Shown here piece after piece: positions 33,434 through 64,000 of a stretch of DNA of 64,000 nucleotides. The number at the start of each line of letters is the position of its first letter. Within the stretch, counting starts at the first letter, position 1. Source of the stretch: Limnoperna fortunei (Eukaryota; Mollusca; Bivalvia; Mytilida; Modiolidae); contig OX104114.1 of NCBI GenBank assembly GCA_944474755.1, positions 46,193,070 through 46,257,069 on the forward strand, in the 5' to 3' direction. The notes beneath the pieces were generated by a model. The model was not told the origin of the DNA. It saw only the letters and a program-made list of their open reading frames with translations, and ran no database searches. The translations under genes and the position numbers were made by a program.

Positions 33434-64000
<30,567 letters not shown>

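Overview
The window is animal nuclear DNA: AT-rich, with split genes, GT-AG introns and many dispersed and tandem repeats. Three protein-coding genes are recognisable, all on the + strand. The exon sequences and repeat families (tRNA-headed SINEs, foldback elements, a Tc1-like relic, an RT fragment, and long elements with internal tandem units) suggest a lophotrochozoan, most likely a bivalve mollusc such as a mussel. That assignment is an inference from pattern recognition and was not searched.

Layout. (1) About 174-17885: the 3' part of a large gene whose 5' end lies left of the window. Its first visible exon looks like the end of a CHAT (caspase-like) domain, and the following exons resemble the C-terminal region of TTC28-type TPR/CHAT proteins. 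Thirteen or fourteen exons can be chained in one reading frame to a stop at 17821. (2) 17886-25908: intergenic DNA made largely of mobile-element debris. (3) 25909-27578: a complete three-exon gene for V-type H+-ATPase subunit G (116 residues). (4) 27579-33433: intergenic, with a dead Tc1-like transposase, a long inverted-repeat element and nested palindromes. (5) 33434 to beyond the right edge: a dynamin GTPase gene. Fourteen exons are read from the start codon through the GTPase domain, middle/stalk region and first part of the PH domain. A possible fifteenth begins at 63994. The rest of the PH domain, the GED and the proline-rich tail lie outside.

The most unusual features concern splicing. 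In the CHAT-type gene, the 3' end of one exon plus its 5' splice site has been tandemly amplified into 17 copies (8287-8885), each keeping an intact GTAAG donor. Use of any donor but the first inserts a stop codon at once. In the dynamin gene, a 39-bp minisatellite (about 56480-56963) repeats a 3'-splice-site-like motif upstream of the first PH exon. Two in-frame microexons are also visible: 15 nt at 12057-12071, and 27 nt at 53772-53798 at the stalk-PH boundary of dynamin. A large repeat ends about 20 bases before dynamin exon 9, so it supplies or abuts the branch-point region.

The three genes do not form a pathway, although the V-ATPase and dynamin both act in endomembrane traffic. No bacterial-type operon, CRISPR array, rRNA or functional tRNA gene is present.
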